Positions 16,961 through 26,783 of a stretch of DNA of 64,000 nucleotides are shown piece by piece. How positions within the stretch are numbered: the stretch's first letter is position 1; each line of letters opens with the position of its first letter. The position numbers and the translations under genes are program-made. The notes under the pieces were generated by a model. That model was given only the letters and a program-made list of their open reading frames with translations. It was not told the origin of the DNA and searched no databases. Origin of the DNA: Sphingobacterium griseoflavum (GTDB lineage Bacteria; Bacteroidota; Bacteroidia; Sphingobacteriales; Sphingobacteriaceae); contig NZ_BNAF01000007.1 of NCBI RefSeq assembly GCF_014653155.1, forward strand, positions 124,001 to 188,000, in the 5' to 3' direction.

Positions 16961-19900
16961 ATGAAACAAAAATTACTCAGTTTTATTTTTGTGCTGACCT
17001 GCCTTATTGGTGTATCCCACGCGCAGAATCGGCAAGTGAGTGGGAAGGTAACTTCTGCTAGTGATGGTACGCCAGTGAGCGGCGTTTCAGTTGCTGTTGT
17101 CGGCACTACCACCGCAACTCAAACGGATGCGACCGGGAATTATACCTTAAGTATACCGAGTGGTAGCCAAACTTTATCATTTTCCTATGTAGGGTACGCG
17201 ACACAGCGATTGCCTTTAGGAACGCAGTCTGTGCTGAATGTTCAATTGCAGCCTGATGAAACATCATTGGAGGAAATTGTAGTGACAGCGATGGGGATCG
17301 AAAGGTCTGCGAAGAGTTTGACCTATGCAACGAGTCGGGTCAACCCTGACGATTTGTTGCAAAACTCTGAACCAGATGTGTTGAAAGCTATGCAAGGAAA
17401 AGTTGCAGGTGTGGATATTAGAACATCTCAAGGAACTCCTGGGGCTGCAACGCGATTTCAAGTAAGGGGTAACACTTCTTTTTTCGGAGATAACCAGCCT
17501 TTGATTATCGTTGACGGTGTACCTTATGACAACAGCATGACAACAACAAGTAGCATGACCTCTGGCGGTGGTGCTTACGGTTCTGGTATCTCGAACTTAG
17601 ATCCAAACGATATTGAGTCCATGAATGTTTTGAAAGGTTCGGCAGCGGCAGCGTTGTACGGGTCTAGAGCTTCAAACGGTGCAGTTATTATCACGACTAA
17701 GTCGGGCGCTGCCAAGTTAGACAGGCCTACCTCCGTAACGTTAAGGAGTTCATTTTCATTGGAAAATGTAGCAAATTTACCTAAATATCAGAATTCTTAT
17801 GGTGCGGGATCGCAATTCAACTATTCAAATTCCAATGGTTCTTGGGGGCCAAAGTTTGGTAGTCGCGACAGCATCCCTACCTGGCCAGACTACTTAGCTG
17901 CTTACCCGGATATGTTTGGTGCCAACGTGCCATATAGAGCCTATCCGAACAATGTGCGCGATCTGTTCGAGACAGGCCGTGTTTGGGAAAATTCGGTAAA
18001 TTTTGCGGGCGGTGGCGAAAAATCTGGGTTTAATGTAACGTTGTCCCAAATGGATCATAAAGGCTACGTGCCGAATTCTTCGTTTAAACGCTATAATTTA
18101 TCTGCTGGAGGAAACTTGAAAGTCTCCGATAAAATGAATGTTCGAGGTAATATTGCCTTTACGAACTCGAACCAAGTGGGGGGGTATTTTGGAGAAAACC
18201 AAGTTGATGGAGCGGCGTCTTCTTTCGCAAGATCGCTATTTCTTGGAAGAAATTGGGATGGGTCGTTGCCTTATGAAACACTTACAGGTAGAAACCTCAA
18301 CTGGTTAGGTGGTGGACAATTTGATCACCCAACGTGGTCCGCCTTTAACAATTATGCGACTACTCTTGAAAACCGAGTTTTGACATCCTTTGCTGCAGAT
18401 TATGCAATTAATGATTGGTGGAAATTGGATTATAATTTGGGTGCAAACTTAAGTTTCCTTGATCGTAAAGAAATCTATGAAATATCATCACGTGCATATG
18501 AGGGTTTGGGAGGTTTGGTTACTGACCAAAGAAACCACCGTGAGTTGGAATCTACTTTTCGCACAACCTTTACGCCAAAGATTTCTGAAGACTTTTCTTT
18601 CCGAGGAATTCTTGGATTTAACTATAATCAGCGCGTAACCGATCGTATGACAAACGAAGGCAAAAGATTTATTTCACCAGGTATTTACACGCTCACAAAT
18701 AACGCCCAACAACTTTTCATTACAGATGATATGCTGAAAAGACGTATTATGGGGTTATTCGCTGATGCGGAAGTTGGATTTAGAGATTACTTGTACTTAA
18801 ACGTAACGGCGCGTAATGATTGGTCTTCTACGCTGCCACAGTTTTCAAGATCTTATTTTTATCCAGGCGTATCGACCTCTTTTGTTTTCACAGATGCATT
18901 TAAATTAGAAAGCAATATTCTGAGCTATGGTAAAATTAGAGGAGCCTGGGCTAGAGTCGGTCGGGATACTGATCCTTACAATCTGCAAAACTTATATGGA
19001 ATCAGCACAAACTTTTTGGGGCAACCAAATGGTGCCTTGTCAATTCGTTCGAATAATCCTAATCTAACTCCAGAGTTTACACAAGAATTTGAAGTTGGAA
19101 CGGAATTGGCGTTCTTTAACCGCCGAGTAAATCTGGATTTAAGCTATTATAATAGGATATCTACCGACTTATTGGCGCCTATTTCTGTACCTGTCTCGTC
19201 TGGATACGATGAGTATTTTACCAATTTCGGGAAGATCAGAAATAGAGGTGTCGAAGCTTCGTTACAATTGAAGCCTCTTGCAACATCTAGTCCGGTACAG
19301 TGGACTTTGTCAGCTGCCTTTACTAGGAACAAAAATACGGTGGAAGAACTGATCGATGGCACAGAAAGAATACAGCTACGTGGCATCTTAAGCGGGACGA
19401 TATCCGCTTACTTGGAGCCAGGTCTTCCTTTCGGTTATTTGCGGGGAACAAGGTCGCTTCGTGACGACGAAGGTAACCTGCTGATTAATCCAGCCACCGG
19501 CGCAATGATCGAGGATCAAAGCCAAGAATATAATTTAGGTGATCCAAATCCTGATTTCAAATTGGGTATAAACAATGTTGTGACATACAAAGGATTCTCT
19601 TTCCAAGCTTTATTCGATTGGACGAAAGGTGGTAAAATGTATTCGGTAACAAACAGCTCATTGTTAGGACGTGGTGTGACCATGGATACGGAAAACAGAG
19701 AGTTGAATGCTATTCTTCCAGGAGTTTATGGCGATCCGCTTACCGGACAAGCAATATTGGATGCAAACGGAAATAAGATTGCTAACCAGACTAAGCTGAC
19801 TGTTAACGACTTGTATTTCTCGCCCGAGGCTACTTTAGGACAAACGTTTGCGATTAATACGGCGACAGAATGGAACATCTATGATGCAACGGTTTACCGT

Positions 19901-20140
19901 TTGCGTGAAGTGTCCATTGCGTATGATATCCCTCGTTCTGCGCTTGGTAACTCCTTTTTTAAAGGTTTGACAGTGAGTTTGACTGGACGAAATTTATGGC
20001 ATTTTGCGCCTAATTTTCCAAAATACTCGAATTTTGATCCTGAGGTGAATAGCTATGGATCTACGTCTACCCAAGGAATTGATTTATCTGCTGCACCGAC
20101 AACAAGACGGTACGGTTTGAATTTGGTAGCTAGATTTTAA
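16961..20140 (+). CDS. SusC/RagA-type TonB-linked outer-membrane transporter (locus 1)
   Basis: 1059 aa. Signal peptide about 1-21 (cleaved after HAQ-type site), a carboxypeptidase-regulatory-like beta domain (about 23-105: QVSGKVTSASDGTPVSGVSV to VQLQPDETSLEE), a TonB-box-like EEIVVTAMG, the plug with DVLKAMQGKVAGVDI, LIIVDGVPYDNS and IESMNVLKGSAAAALYGSRASNGAVIITTKSG, then the 22-strand barrel ending in RYGLNLVARF. It imports bound nutrients through the outer membrane with SusD, which follows 11 bases on. There is no STN domain, so it is not a FecR-type signaller. Substrate unknown. Confidence 0.95.
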   Translation: MKQKLLSFIFVLTCLIGVSHAQNRQVSGKVTSASDGTPVSGVSVAVVGTTTATQTDATGNYTLSIPSGSQTLSFSYVGYATQRLPLGTQSVLNVQLQPDETSLEEIVVTAMGIERSAKSLTYATSRVNPDDLLQNSEPDVLKAMQGKVAGVDIRTSQGTPGAATRFQVRGNTSFFGDNQPLIIVDGVPYDNSMTTTSSMTSGGGAYGSGISNLDPNDIESMNVLKGSAAAALYGSRASNGAVIITTKSGAAKLDRPTSVTLRSSFSLENVANLPKYQNSYGAGSQFNYSNSNGSWGPKFGSRDSIPTWPDYLAAYPDMFGANVPYRAYPNNVRDLFETGRVWENSVNFAGGGEKSGFNVTLSQMDHKGYVPNSSFKRYNLSAGGNLKVSDKMNVRGNIAFTNSNQVGGYFGENQVDGAASSFARSLFLGRNWDGSLPYETLTGRNLNWLGGGQFDHPTWSAFNNYATTLENRVLTSFAADYAINDWWKLDYNLGANLSFLDRKEIYEISSRAYEGLGGLVTDQRNHRELESTFRTTFTPKISEDFSFRGILGFNYNQRVTDRMTNEGKRFISPGIYTLTNNAQQLFITDDMLKRRIMGLFADAEVGFRDYLYLNVTARNDWSSTLPQFSRSYFYPGVSTSFVFTDAFKLESNILSYGKIRGAWARVGRDTDPYNLQNLYGISTNFLGQPNGALSIRSNNPNLTPEFTQEFEVGTELAFFNRRVNLDLSYYNRISTDLLAPISVPVSSGYDEYFTNFGKIRNRGVEASLQLKPLATSSPVQWTLSAAFTRNKNTVEELIDGTERIQLRGILSGTISAYLEPGLPFGYLRGTRSLRDDEGNLLINPATGAMIEDQSQEYNLGDPNPDFKLGINNVVTYKGFSFQALFDWTKGGKMYSVTNSSLLGRGVTMDTENRELNAILPGVYGDPLTGQAILDANGNKIANQTKLTVNDLYFSPEATLGQTFAINTATEWNIYDATVYRLREVSIAYDIPRSALGNSFFKGLTVSLTGRNLWHFAPNFPKYSNFDPEVNSYGSTSTQGIDLSAAPTTRRYGLNLVARF

Positions 20141-20151
20141 TAAGAGGAATT

Positions 20152-21816
20152 ATGAAAAAGATAAATAAAATAAAAAATATATTATTAATTGGAATAGCCA
20201 TTTCATCAGTGTCTTGTTCCAACCAACTTGATGTCAACGAAGACCCTAATAACCCCACAGGACTCTCGTCTGCTGTTTTGCTACCTCGTGTAGAAAGATT
20301 TGTCGGGGATGCTATGGCGATGGGTTCTGGTTTTTCTAACAACCTATCGGCCTATACACATCAAATGGTCCATTACGGAAGTGCAGACCAATATGGTGCG
20401 GCCGGAAACGATTTTTATTGGGAGCAGGCTTGGACGTACTCATATCGAAACGTTATTACGAATGCTAATGTAATTATTAAGCAAAGTACGGAATCTGGCG
20501 ATTTACGCTATGCAGGAATTGCAAAAGTCTTGAAGGCTTATACATTTTCTGTCTTGGTGGATTTGTTCGGAAATGTACCTTTTACCGAAGCAAATATGCT
20601 TGTCGAGGAAATCAGGTATCCAAAATATGATAATGGAGCGGAAATTTATCCGCAGCTTATCGAGCTCATTAATAGTGCCATTGCTGATCTTGAAAATACC
20701 GATGCTCCTAATCTTCTTGTCCCTGGTGCGGACGACGTTATTTACGGAGGTAATGCAGGTAATTGGATAAAAGCTGCAAATTCGTTGAAATTTAAATTGC
20801 TAGTACAGCAAAGGAAAGTGTCGGACGTGACTTCCGATGTCAATCAATTGCTGAATGCCGGCGATTTGATTGCGACTACTGCAGAATCCTTTAAGATTCC
20901 TTATGGGCCAAACGCAGCCACTGATGATAGAAATCCCGGCTTTGGTGAGTATTACGCAACGCAGCGTACCATGCATGTCAGCCCTTGGTTGTACGAAATT
21001 ATGAAGGGGTACAATACAAATATCTTAACGGGCATAGAAGATCCTCGAATTCCTTATTACTTTTATAACCAGCTAACAGCTTCTGCAGCTCCTAGAGCGG
21101 ATGTGGAATACAGGGATGGTGCTTTTGTCTCGAAATATTTTGGAAGCCAAGGTCCCAACAGAGGGGCAAATTTACAAAATCAGGTTACCCTGTTTGGAAT
21201 ATACCCGGTCGGTGGCCGTTATGATGATGGACAGGGCGGTACTGCTTCGGCGTCGTCCGGTACTGGAGCTGCTCCTTATAGATTGATTACTTATGCAGAT
21301 ATTTTGTTTTTGAAAGCCGAATTAATCCAAGAGGGAATTGTGGCTGGAAATGCTGCTACAGCGTTGAGCGATGCTTTGAAAGAGTCTTTTAGGATGATTG
21401 ATCAGGTAGTCGCTGGAAATGGGTCATCACAAACAATTCCTGCTATAGCTGCTTCAGATGCTGAAACAGAATATATTGACGCTGTTATGACAAGATTTAA
21501 TGCCGGAAATGCCGCTAAAAAGCTAGAGTATATTATGACAGAAAAATGGCTTTCTAGCGTTGGCTCTTGGGTAGATCAATACACTGACTATAGAAGAACA
21601 GGATATCCTGTGTTGTTTGATCCTGCTGCTGTAGGCGGTTCTGTTACCCCACCAGCCGGTGGAAATGGGGGAGAGAATCTGCCTGCTGTTCGGGTTATTT
21701 CAAATAGGAGATTCCCTAATTCTTTGCCTTATGTACAATCAGAATTAAATTTGAATTTAAACGCCCCGGAACAGAAGACGGATCTTAGTGCTGCTAAGGT
21801 TTTTTGGATGCCCTAA
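20152..21816 (+). CDS. SusD/RagB-family outer-membrane lipoprotein (locus 1)
   Basis: 554 aa. Lipoprotein signal with SVSCSNQLDVNEDPNNPTG; the lipobox Cys is about residue 22. The SusD-like_2 type fold is suggested by the N-terminal NEDPNNPTGLSSAVLLPRVE, helical TPR-like repeats, and the C-terminal EYIMTEKWLSSVGSWVDQYTDYRRTGYPVL followed by NRRFPNSLPYVQSELNLN. It caps the SusC barrel outside the cell and binds the substrate. It is followed 17 bases later by a lipoprotein gene of the same operon. Confidence 0.93.
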   Translation: MKKINKIKNILLIGIAISSVSCSNQLDVNEDPNNPTGLSSAVLLPRVERFVGDAMAMGSGFSNNLSAYTHQMVHYGSADQYGAAGNDFYWEQAWTYSYRNVITNANVIIKQSTESGDLRYAGIAKVLKAYTFSVLVDLFGNVPFTEANMLVEEIRYPKYDNGAEIYPQLIELINSAIADLENTDAPNLLVPGADDVIYGGNAGNWIKAANSLKFKLLVQQRKVSDVTSDVNQLLNAGDLIATTAESFKIPYGPNAATDDRNPGFGEYYATQRTMHVSPWLYEIMKGYNTNILTGIEDPRIPYYFYNQLTASAAPRADVEYRDGAFVSKYFGSQGPNRGANLQNQVTLFGIYPVGGRYDDGQGGTASASSGTGAAPYRLITYADILFLKAELIQEGIVAGNAATALSDALKESFRMIDQVVAGNGSSQTIPAIAASDAETEYIDAVMTRFNAGNAAKKLEYIMTEKWLSSVGSWVDQYTDYRRTGYPVLFDPAAVGGSVTPPAGGNGGENLPAVRVISNRRFPNSLPYVQSELNLNLNAPEQKTDLSAAKVFWMP

Positions 21817-21833
21817 TAAATCATAATTGAAAA

Positions 21834-22700
21834 ATGAAAAGAATTTTAAACCTTATAATGCTGATTTCATTGGTTGTGGTTTCAGCGTGTTCAAAGAGTG
21901 ATAATGCGACTATGCCAGACGGGATTGTCTATATCAATCAACCTCAAATAACTAAAGTTGCCGGTGGTGATCCTGCCATTTTAGATACTGATCCGCTTGC
22001 ATTTGCTTCCAAAGTAAGCGTAGATCTATACTTTAAGGACTCTGAGAAACCTGACTATTTAGACATAGTCGTCGTCAAAAATGGTGATGCGGCCAATGCG
22101 AAGGTTCTTAAAGGCAATGTGAATGCCTATCCGGTAGAGATCGATATCACGGGACAGATGCTCACAGACCTTTTTGAGGAGCAGATTGTAAGTGGCGATC
22201 AATTTGATATTGGCGCAAATTACATTAAGTCGGGAAAGACCTATTTGGCTTTTCCGTTAGGAGGTGGCGCTTCCTACGGACCTGGCGTTTCAGGGCAGCC
22301 CGGTGCCTCACCTACCGTCCGATATGGAGCAATTTGTGGATTTGAGGCGGATGATTTCTTAGGCAACTTTACGGTGGTGACAGATGGCTGGGCAGATTTT
22401 GGCGAAGGAAGTACTGCAATGGTAACCAAGGTAGACGAGAGTACTTTGTCCATTACCTATCCAATAGCAGATTTCAAACCTATTTTGCTAAAGGTTGATC
22501 CTGCGGATAACACGATTCAAGTGGCTAGACAAGAATTGGGAGATTACGGTCCTGGATGGCCATATGGAATGTTGTATGCTACCTCTGTAGCAGGAAATGA
22601 CAACTTCGTGGATCCGTGTAATGGTCGGATAAGTGTCCGTTTAGGGTATACAGTAAGTGCAGGATCTTTTGGAGATTTCTTGCTGGTTCTGCAGCGATAA
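21834..22700 (+). CDS. surface lipoprotein of SusCD locus 1, unknown function
   Basis: 288 aa. Lipoprotein signal ending VVVSACSKSD. The body is beta-rich and glycine-rich with no enzyme motif. Being the third gene of a susC-susD operon, it is probably an accessory substrate-binding surface lipoprotein (the position of SusE/SusF in the starch system), though it does not resemble them clearly. A strong terminator follows, so the operon has three genes. Confidence 0.7.
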   Translation: MKRILNLIMLISLVVVSACSKSDNATMPDGIVYINQPQITKVAGGDPAILDTDPLAFASKVSVDLYFKDSEKPDYLDIVVVKNGDAANAKVLKGNVNAYPVEIDITGQMLTDLFEEQIVSGDQFDIGANYIKSGKTYLAFPLGGGASYGPGVSGQPGASPTVRYGAICGFEADDFLGNFTVVTDGWADFGEGSTAMVTKVDESTLSITYPIADFKPILLKVDPADNTIQVARQELGDYGPGWPYGMLYATSVAGNDNFVDPCNGRISVRLGYTVSAGSFGDFLLVLQR

Positions 22701-22724
22701 TACGTTCCCAAAGGAAAAAAGTAT

Positions 22725-22759
22725 ATGACCTTGATTTAATTATCAAGGTCATTTTTTTT
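22725..22759 (+). terminator. terminator of SusCD locus 1
   Basis: 11-bp stem ATGACCTTGAT/ATCAAGGTCAT around a short AT loop, then a run of eight T. Confidence 0.9.
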
Positions 22760-23282
22760 GCTATAATATTGATTATGGCAGAATTTTCAGATGAAAGTGT
22801 GAAGTTTTCAAGCTATTTCTTTATTCAAAAACTTATCGCATATTCCTTCTGTTTACGACCTTATTTAGATTGCAGTACTAAACTTTGCCGCGGATTTTCT
22901 CGAATTTTCAAAAAAAGTCTACTTGAGGGAGACTAATATTTATAACGGCATTCGGTTCTGCTTGTTTATGCAAAATTCAATAGTTGTTATTTTGACACTT
23001 TTAAATATTGGCTTGAATTCTGTTTTGCAGGTGAATTTTTCTTTGTTGCATGCTGTTTCAGCAGTTGAATATCGGCTTCGCGCTATCTAATCTCGTTTGT
23101 TTTTTAATGTTTTTCATTTTAATAGTAGAAAATTCATGTTGGTGTAGATTTTATATTACAACTACGGACGCCTCACATTTTTTTTTGATTTTGGGAAAAA
23201 TGTTTTTTCTGCATTTCTAGCGTTTTAACGACGTAAAATACTTTTTTTCAAAATTTTTTGTATTTTTATTAATAAATTTTAT
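22760..23282. other. AT-rich intergenic region, no gene seen
   Basis: No convincing frame on either strand; stops are frequent and composition is AT-rich. It precedes the susC-2 promoter. Confidence 0.6.
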
Positions 23283-23313
23283 TTTGAATTTGTTGTTTTT
23301 GCATTTATATTAG
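23283..23313 (+). promoter_or_regulatory. candidate susC-2 promoter
   Basis: TTTG at 23283-23286, 19-base spacer, TATATTAG at 23306-23313 (one mismatch to TAnnTTTG). It implies a leader of about 380 bases. A palindrome TTAAC-GATT-GTTAA lies just downstream at 23324-23337. Confidence 0.5.
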
Positions 23314-23372
23314 CAAACGTAAATGTTAACGATTGTTAAAATTTGCAACTTACTAACTAGAATTTGAAAGTA

Positions 23373-23463
23373 CTCCCCTAGACAAGGAGACTTATTGACT
23401 AAACAACAACGAACAACAATGGAACAAAATTCACTAACTCAAATCTGCGCTTTACTACATTAG
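23373..23463 (+). pseudogene. vestigial susC start and leader, or a 14-codon upstream ORF
   Basis: A small CTCC/GGAG hairpin, the motif ACTAAACAAC (23398-23407) and an ATG at 23419 repeat the layout found in front of the true susC genes. The frame reads MEQNSLTQICALLH then TAG, clearly like the susC start MKQKLLSILFVLTC but ended after 14 codons. It lies inside the predicted susC-2 leader, 284 bases before the real ATG. It may be a relic of an earlier tandem copy or a working upstream ORF. Confidence 0.55.
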
Positions 23464-23605
23464 TCGAAGCGGACTGATCATTACATATTTTCTTTTTCGG
23501 ATCAGCGAATTATCTTTTCGGTGTAATCATCACGTTATTCGATTTTTTGCTATTCTGATATTTGCTGTATTTTTTATGGCCCTAGATGATTATGTCCAAT
23601 TTTCG

Positions 23606-23641
23606 CCGTATACCGCCTATCGTGGTTCCCACGATCTATAG
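23606..23641 (+). promoter_or_regulatory. hairpin in the susC-2 leader
   Basis: CCTAT-CGTGG-TTC-CCACG-(ATCT)-ATAGG forms a stem of 5 + 5 bp with a 4-base bulge. No T-run follows, so it is not a terminator; it may be a leader RNA element. Confidence 0.45.
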
Positions 23642-23702
23642 GCCTTAACATTGCAATTACGAATCCCGAGAGGGAATTTACTAACTAAACAACAAAAATC
23701 AA

Positions 23703-26700
23703 ATGAAACAAAAATTACTCAGTATTCTTTTTGTGCTGACCTGTGTGGTAGGGGTTTCTTTCGCACAGAATCGGCAGGTGAGTGGGAAGGTTACGTCCGC
23801 CACGGATGGATCACCCATAGGTGGAGTATCTATCACCTTGGTCGGTGGTTCCACAGGGACACAAACGGATGGAACTGGAAATTATTCCATTCAAGTTCCC
23901 ATTAACGCAGAATTGAACTTCTCTTACATTGGCTATCTCTCACAACGCGTTTCTGTAGGGAACCGTTCCATGGTTAATGTGCAACTTGTCTCCAATGAAG
24001 CTTCGCTGGAAGAAGTCGTAATTACGGGTTATACGCAACTTTCGAAAGAAAAGAGTGTCGGAGCTACATCCTCTATCGGTGGGGAAAAACTCGAAGACAT
24101 TCCCATGGCGTCTTTCACACAGAGGCTGCAAGGTTTGGCGCCGGGTGTCAATGTGCTTTCAGGAACAGGACAACCGGGCACCAATGCTGCCGTAAGGATT
24201 CGCGGTGTAAACTCCATCGCGGGATCAACTGCACCGTTATACGTAGTAGATGGAATTCCAATTGATGAGGCAACCTTTTCCACAATGAATCCAAATGATT
24301 TCGAAAACATCAGTATCTTGAAAGATGCATCCACAACGGCGCTTTACGGTTCACGAGGAGGTAATGGTGTTGTAGTTATTACGACGAAAAGAGGAAAAGC
24401 AGGCGGTCTTCGCTTGAATTATAGCTACCAAGGTGGTGTGGATGTGCGTACTACAGGTAACTTTGAAATGATGAACACCAGTCAACTTCTAGCTTTGCAG
24501 GAACAAGGGCGAGCGGGTTTAGGTTGGACGTTGTCACCAGATAATACAAACTCATCCTTGGCGCCAGAAAGAAGAGCGCAAGTGCGCGATTCGATTTCTC
24601 AGATTAATACACGTTGGGATGAACTCTTTTTTCAAAATGGTAAGTTTCAATCTCATGAAGTTTCTGCTTCAGGAGGTAATGAGGAAACAAAATTCTTTAC
24701 CAGTTTTAACTACTACTCGCAAGATGGTATTGCGGTACGTTCCGGATTGGATCGGTACACTATGCGTTTGAATGCTGATCACCAATCGGGACGTGTTAAG
24801 CTAGGTGTACAAAGCAACATTGGTTGGTCAAAATCTAATTTTATCGAATCCGAAGCAGCTGTAGCATTAGCAAATCCATTTGCAGCCGCATATTTAGCCT
24901 TTCCTTGGGAGAATCCATACGGTCCCGATGGACGGATTATCACGACTAACAACACGACCAATGGTTTTAGTCCATTCAATCCATTCACTTCAAGATATGG
25001 TGTTTTGGGTGATAGTCGTATAGGATCAAATGCTTTGGATCGTTTGGATAATACAACGTTGAAAACTGATCAGTTAAAAGGAACGGTAGGTGCTAATTTT
25101 GCTTACGATATTTACGATGGCCTATCATTTAAAACGAATTTGGGTTTAGATTACCGCCAAACGGTGCAGGAGCGGAGTATTTACCCTGGATCGCATGCGG
25201 GTGTAGCAGTGCAGCAAGGAAACCAAGGATCCTATAATAATAATGTATTCAGACGATTGAATTTAATAGGAACAAGCGGCTTCGATTATCGTAAGTCCTT
25301 TGGTGAGCACAGCCTTGCTGCAAGCGCGCTGTTTGAAACGATTCGTAGGCGAGATTCTGAGTTTTTCTATACAGGCTATGGTATCAACCCTAAATTGTTG
25401 AATACGCCGGCGGGTATCACTGGAGGTACCAATACAAATGGTATGATTCCCTCTGTAGGTGGTGGAAAAACTCAGTTTGGTATAAATTCTTATATTGGGC
25501 TCGTAAACTATAGCTATGCAGACAAATACACTGTGCAAGGAACCTACCGTCGTGATGGATCGTCGAAGCTTCCCATTATTAACCGTTGGCAGAGCTTTTA
25601 TGCGATTGGGGGAAATTGGAACGCCAAAAAAGAAGATTTTTTAGCAAATGTTTCTTTTCTTGACCAACTGATTGTTCGGCTAAGCTATGGTCAAACAGCA
25701 ACCGGGCAGAACCAAAGCAACTTTGGTTATTTGCCTACATACGGAAATGTTTCATATGCTGGCGTAGCAGGTATCGCGCCTGCCACACCAGGTAACCCAG
25801 ATTACAATTGGGAATATACTTCCGTACTTAACGTCGGGTTAGATTTTGGATTTTGGAATAACCGCTTAAAAGGATCGGTTGACGTGTACAACAGTAAGAC
25901 AAATAATCTCTTTATTGATCAGCAGCTTTCTAGAACATCTGGATTTGGATCGTTGGCGATTAATGCCGGAAATTTGCAAAACAAGGGAGTTGAGGTTAAC
26001 CTTATAGCAGATGTAATTTCTACGTCAACTTTTGTTTGGTCAGTAAATGCAAATATCGCCTATAACAAGAATGAAATCACTTCGTTGGGACAAGAAGAGG
26101 AATACCCACAAGGTACGTCAATCATCCGTGTAGGTCTGCCTATTGGTTCGCATTATGCGGTAGGCTATGCAGGGGTTGATCCTCAAACAGGAGATCCGTT
26201 ATACTATAACCGAAACGAAGAAACGAAGGAGATGGACGGAACAACAACTAATGTTTTTGATAATGCGGGCCAGTCAGTAGCACAGTGGGGCACGTCTGTT
26301 GCACCAACCTCTGGAGGTTTTGGTACTTCTCTTCGATATAAAGGACTGTCTTTCAGTACCTTGTTTGCTTTCTTCAAAGATCAGCATTTGTTTAATAACG
26401 AATCATTCTTTTTGGCCAGTACGTCAAACTTTAGCGCCTATAACCAACAGACGAGGATGGCTGATGCATGGCAACAGCCAGGTGATGTGACAAATATTGC
26501 CCGCCTAGGCTCGCAACGTCAATTCAGCTCATTTGATATTGAAGATGCTTCTTTCCTGCGTTTAAGAAACATCACCATCCGTTACGATCTACCAACGTCT
26601 TGGTTTGCAGGTACCAATTATATCAAGGGGGTAGGTGTATTTGCAATGGGACAAAACCTAGCAACTTGGACAAAATGGACTGGTTTCGATCCAGAAAACA

Positions 26701-26771
26701 GTATCAATATCTATAACTTTAGATATCCAGCGCCAAGAAATTATTCATTTGGTATTGATGTAAGATTTTAA
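23703..26771 (+). CDS. SusC/RagA-type TonB-linked outer-membrane transporter (locus 2)
   Basis: 1022 aa. Signal peptide MKQKLLSILFVLTCVVGVSFAQ, then the beta domain (QVSGKVTSATDGSPIGGVSI to SLEEVVITG), the plug with GLAPGVNVLSG, PLYVVDGIPIDEATF and ISILKDASTTALYGSRGGNGVVVITTKRG, and a barrel ending in NYSFGIDVRF. No STN domain. The first 21 bases equal those of the other two tandem susC genes. Its SusD partner follows 12 bases later. It belongs to the branch with the plug motif ILKDAS, different from loci 1 and 3 (LKG), so the three receptors are not simple recent copies. Substrate unknown. Confidence 0.95.
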   Translation: MKQKLLSILFVLTCVVGVSFAQNRQVSGKVTSATDGSPIGGVSITLVGGSTGTQTDGTGNYSIQVPINAELNFSYIGYLSQRVSVGNRSMVNVQLVSNEASLEEVVITGYTQLSKEKSVGATSSIGGEKLEDIPMASFTQRLQGLAPGVNVLSGTGQPGTNAAVRIRGVNSIAGSTAPLYVVDGIPIDEATFSTMNPNDFENISILKDASTTALYGSRGGNGVVVITTKRGKAGGLRLNYSYQGGVDVRTTGNFEMMNTSQLLALQEQGRAGLGWTLSPDNTNSSLAPERRAQVRDSISQINTRWDELFFQNGKFQSHEVSASGGNEETKFFTSFNYYSQDGIAVRSGLDRYTMRLNADHQSGRVKLGVQSNIGWSKSNFIESEAAVALANPFAAAYLAFPWENPYGPDGRIITTNNTTNGFSPFNPFTSRYGVLGDSRIGSNALDRLDNTTLKTDQLKGTVGANFAYDIYDGLSFKTNLGLDYRQTVQERSIYPGSHAGVAVQQGNQGSYNNNVFRRLNLIGTSGFDYRKSFGEHSLAASALFETIRRRDSEFFYTGYGINPKLLNTPAGITGGTNTNGMIPSVGGGKTQFGINSYIGLVNYSYADKYTVQGTYRRDGSSKLPIINRWQSFYAIGGNWNAKKEDFLANVSFLDQLIVRLSYGQTATGQNQSNFGYLPTYGNVSYAGVAGIAPATPGNPDYNWEYTSVLNVGLDFGFWNNRLKGSVDVYNSKTNNLFIDQQLSRTSGFGSLAINAGNLQNKGVEVNLIADVISTSTFVWSVNANIAYNKNEITSLGQEEEYPQGTSIIRVGLPIGSHYAVGYAGVDPQTGDPLYYNRNEETKEMDGTTTNVFDNAGQSVAQWGTSVAPTSGGFGTSLRYKGLSFSTLFAFFKDQHLFNNESFFLASTSNFSAYNQQTRMADAWQQPGDVTNIARLGSQRQFSSFDIEDASFLRLRNITIRYDLPTSWFAGTNYIKGVGVFAMGQNLATWTKWTGFDPENSINIYNFRYPAPRNYSFGIDVRF

Positions 26772-26783
26772 TTAGAGATTACG

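Noticed and set aside
23464..23510. CTGATC/GATCAG inverted repeat as a terminator
   Set aside because: The arms are short, the loop is long and no T-run follows; it may be chance.
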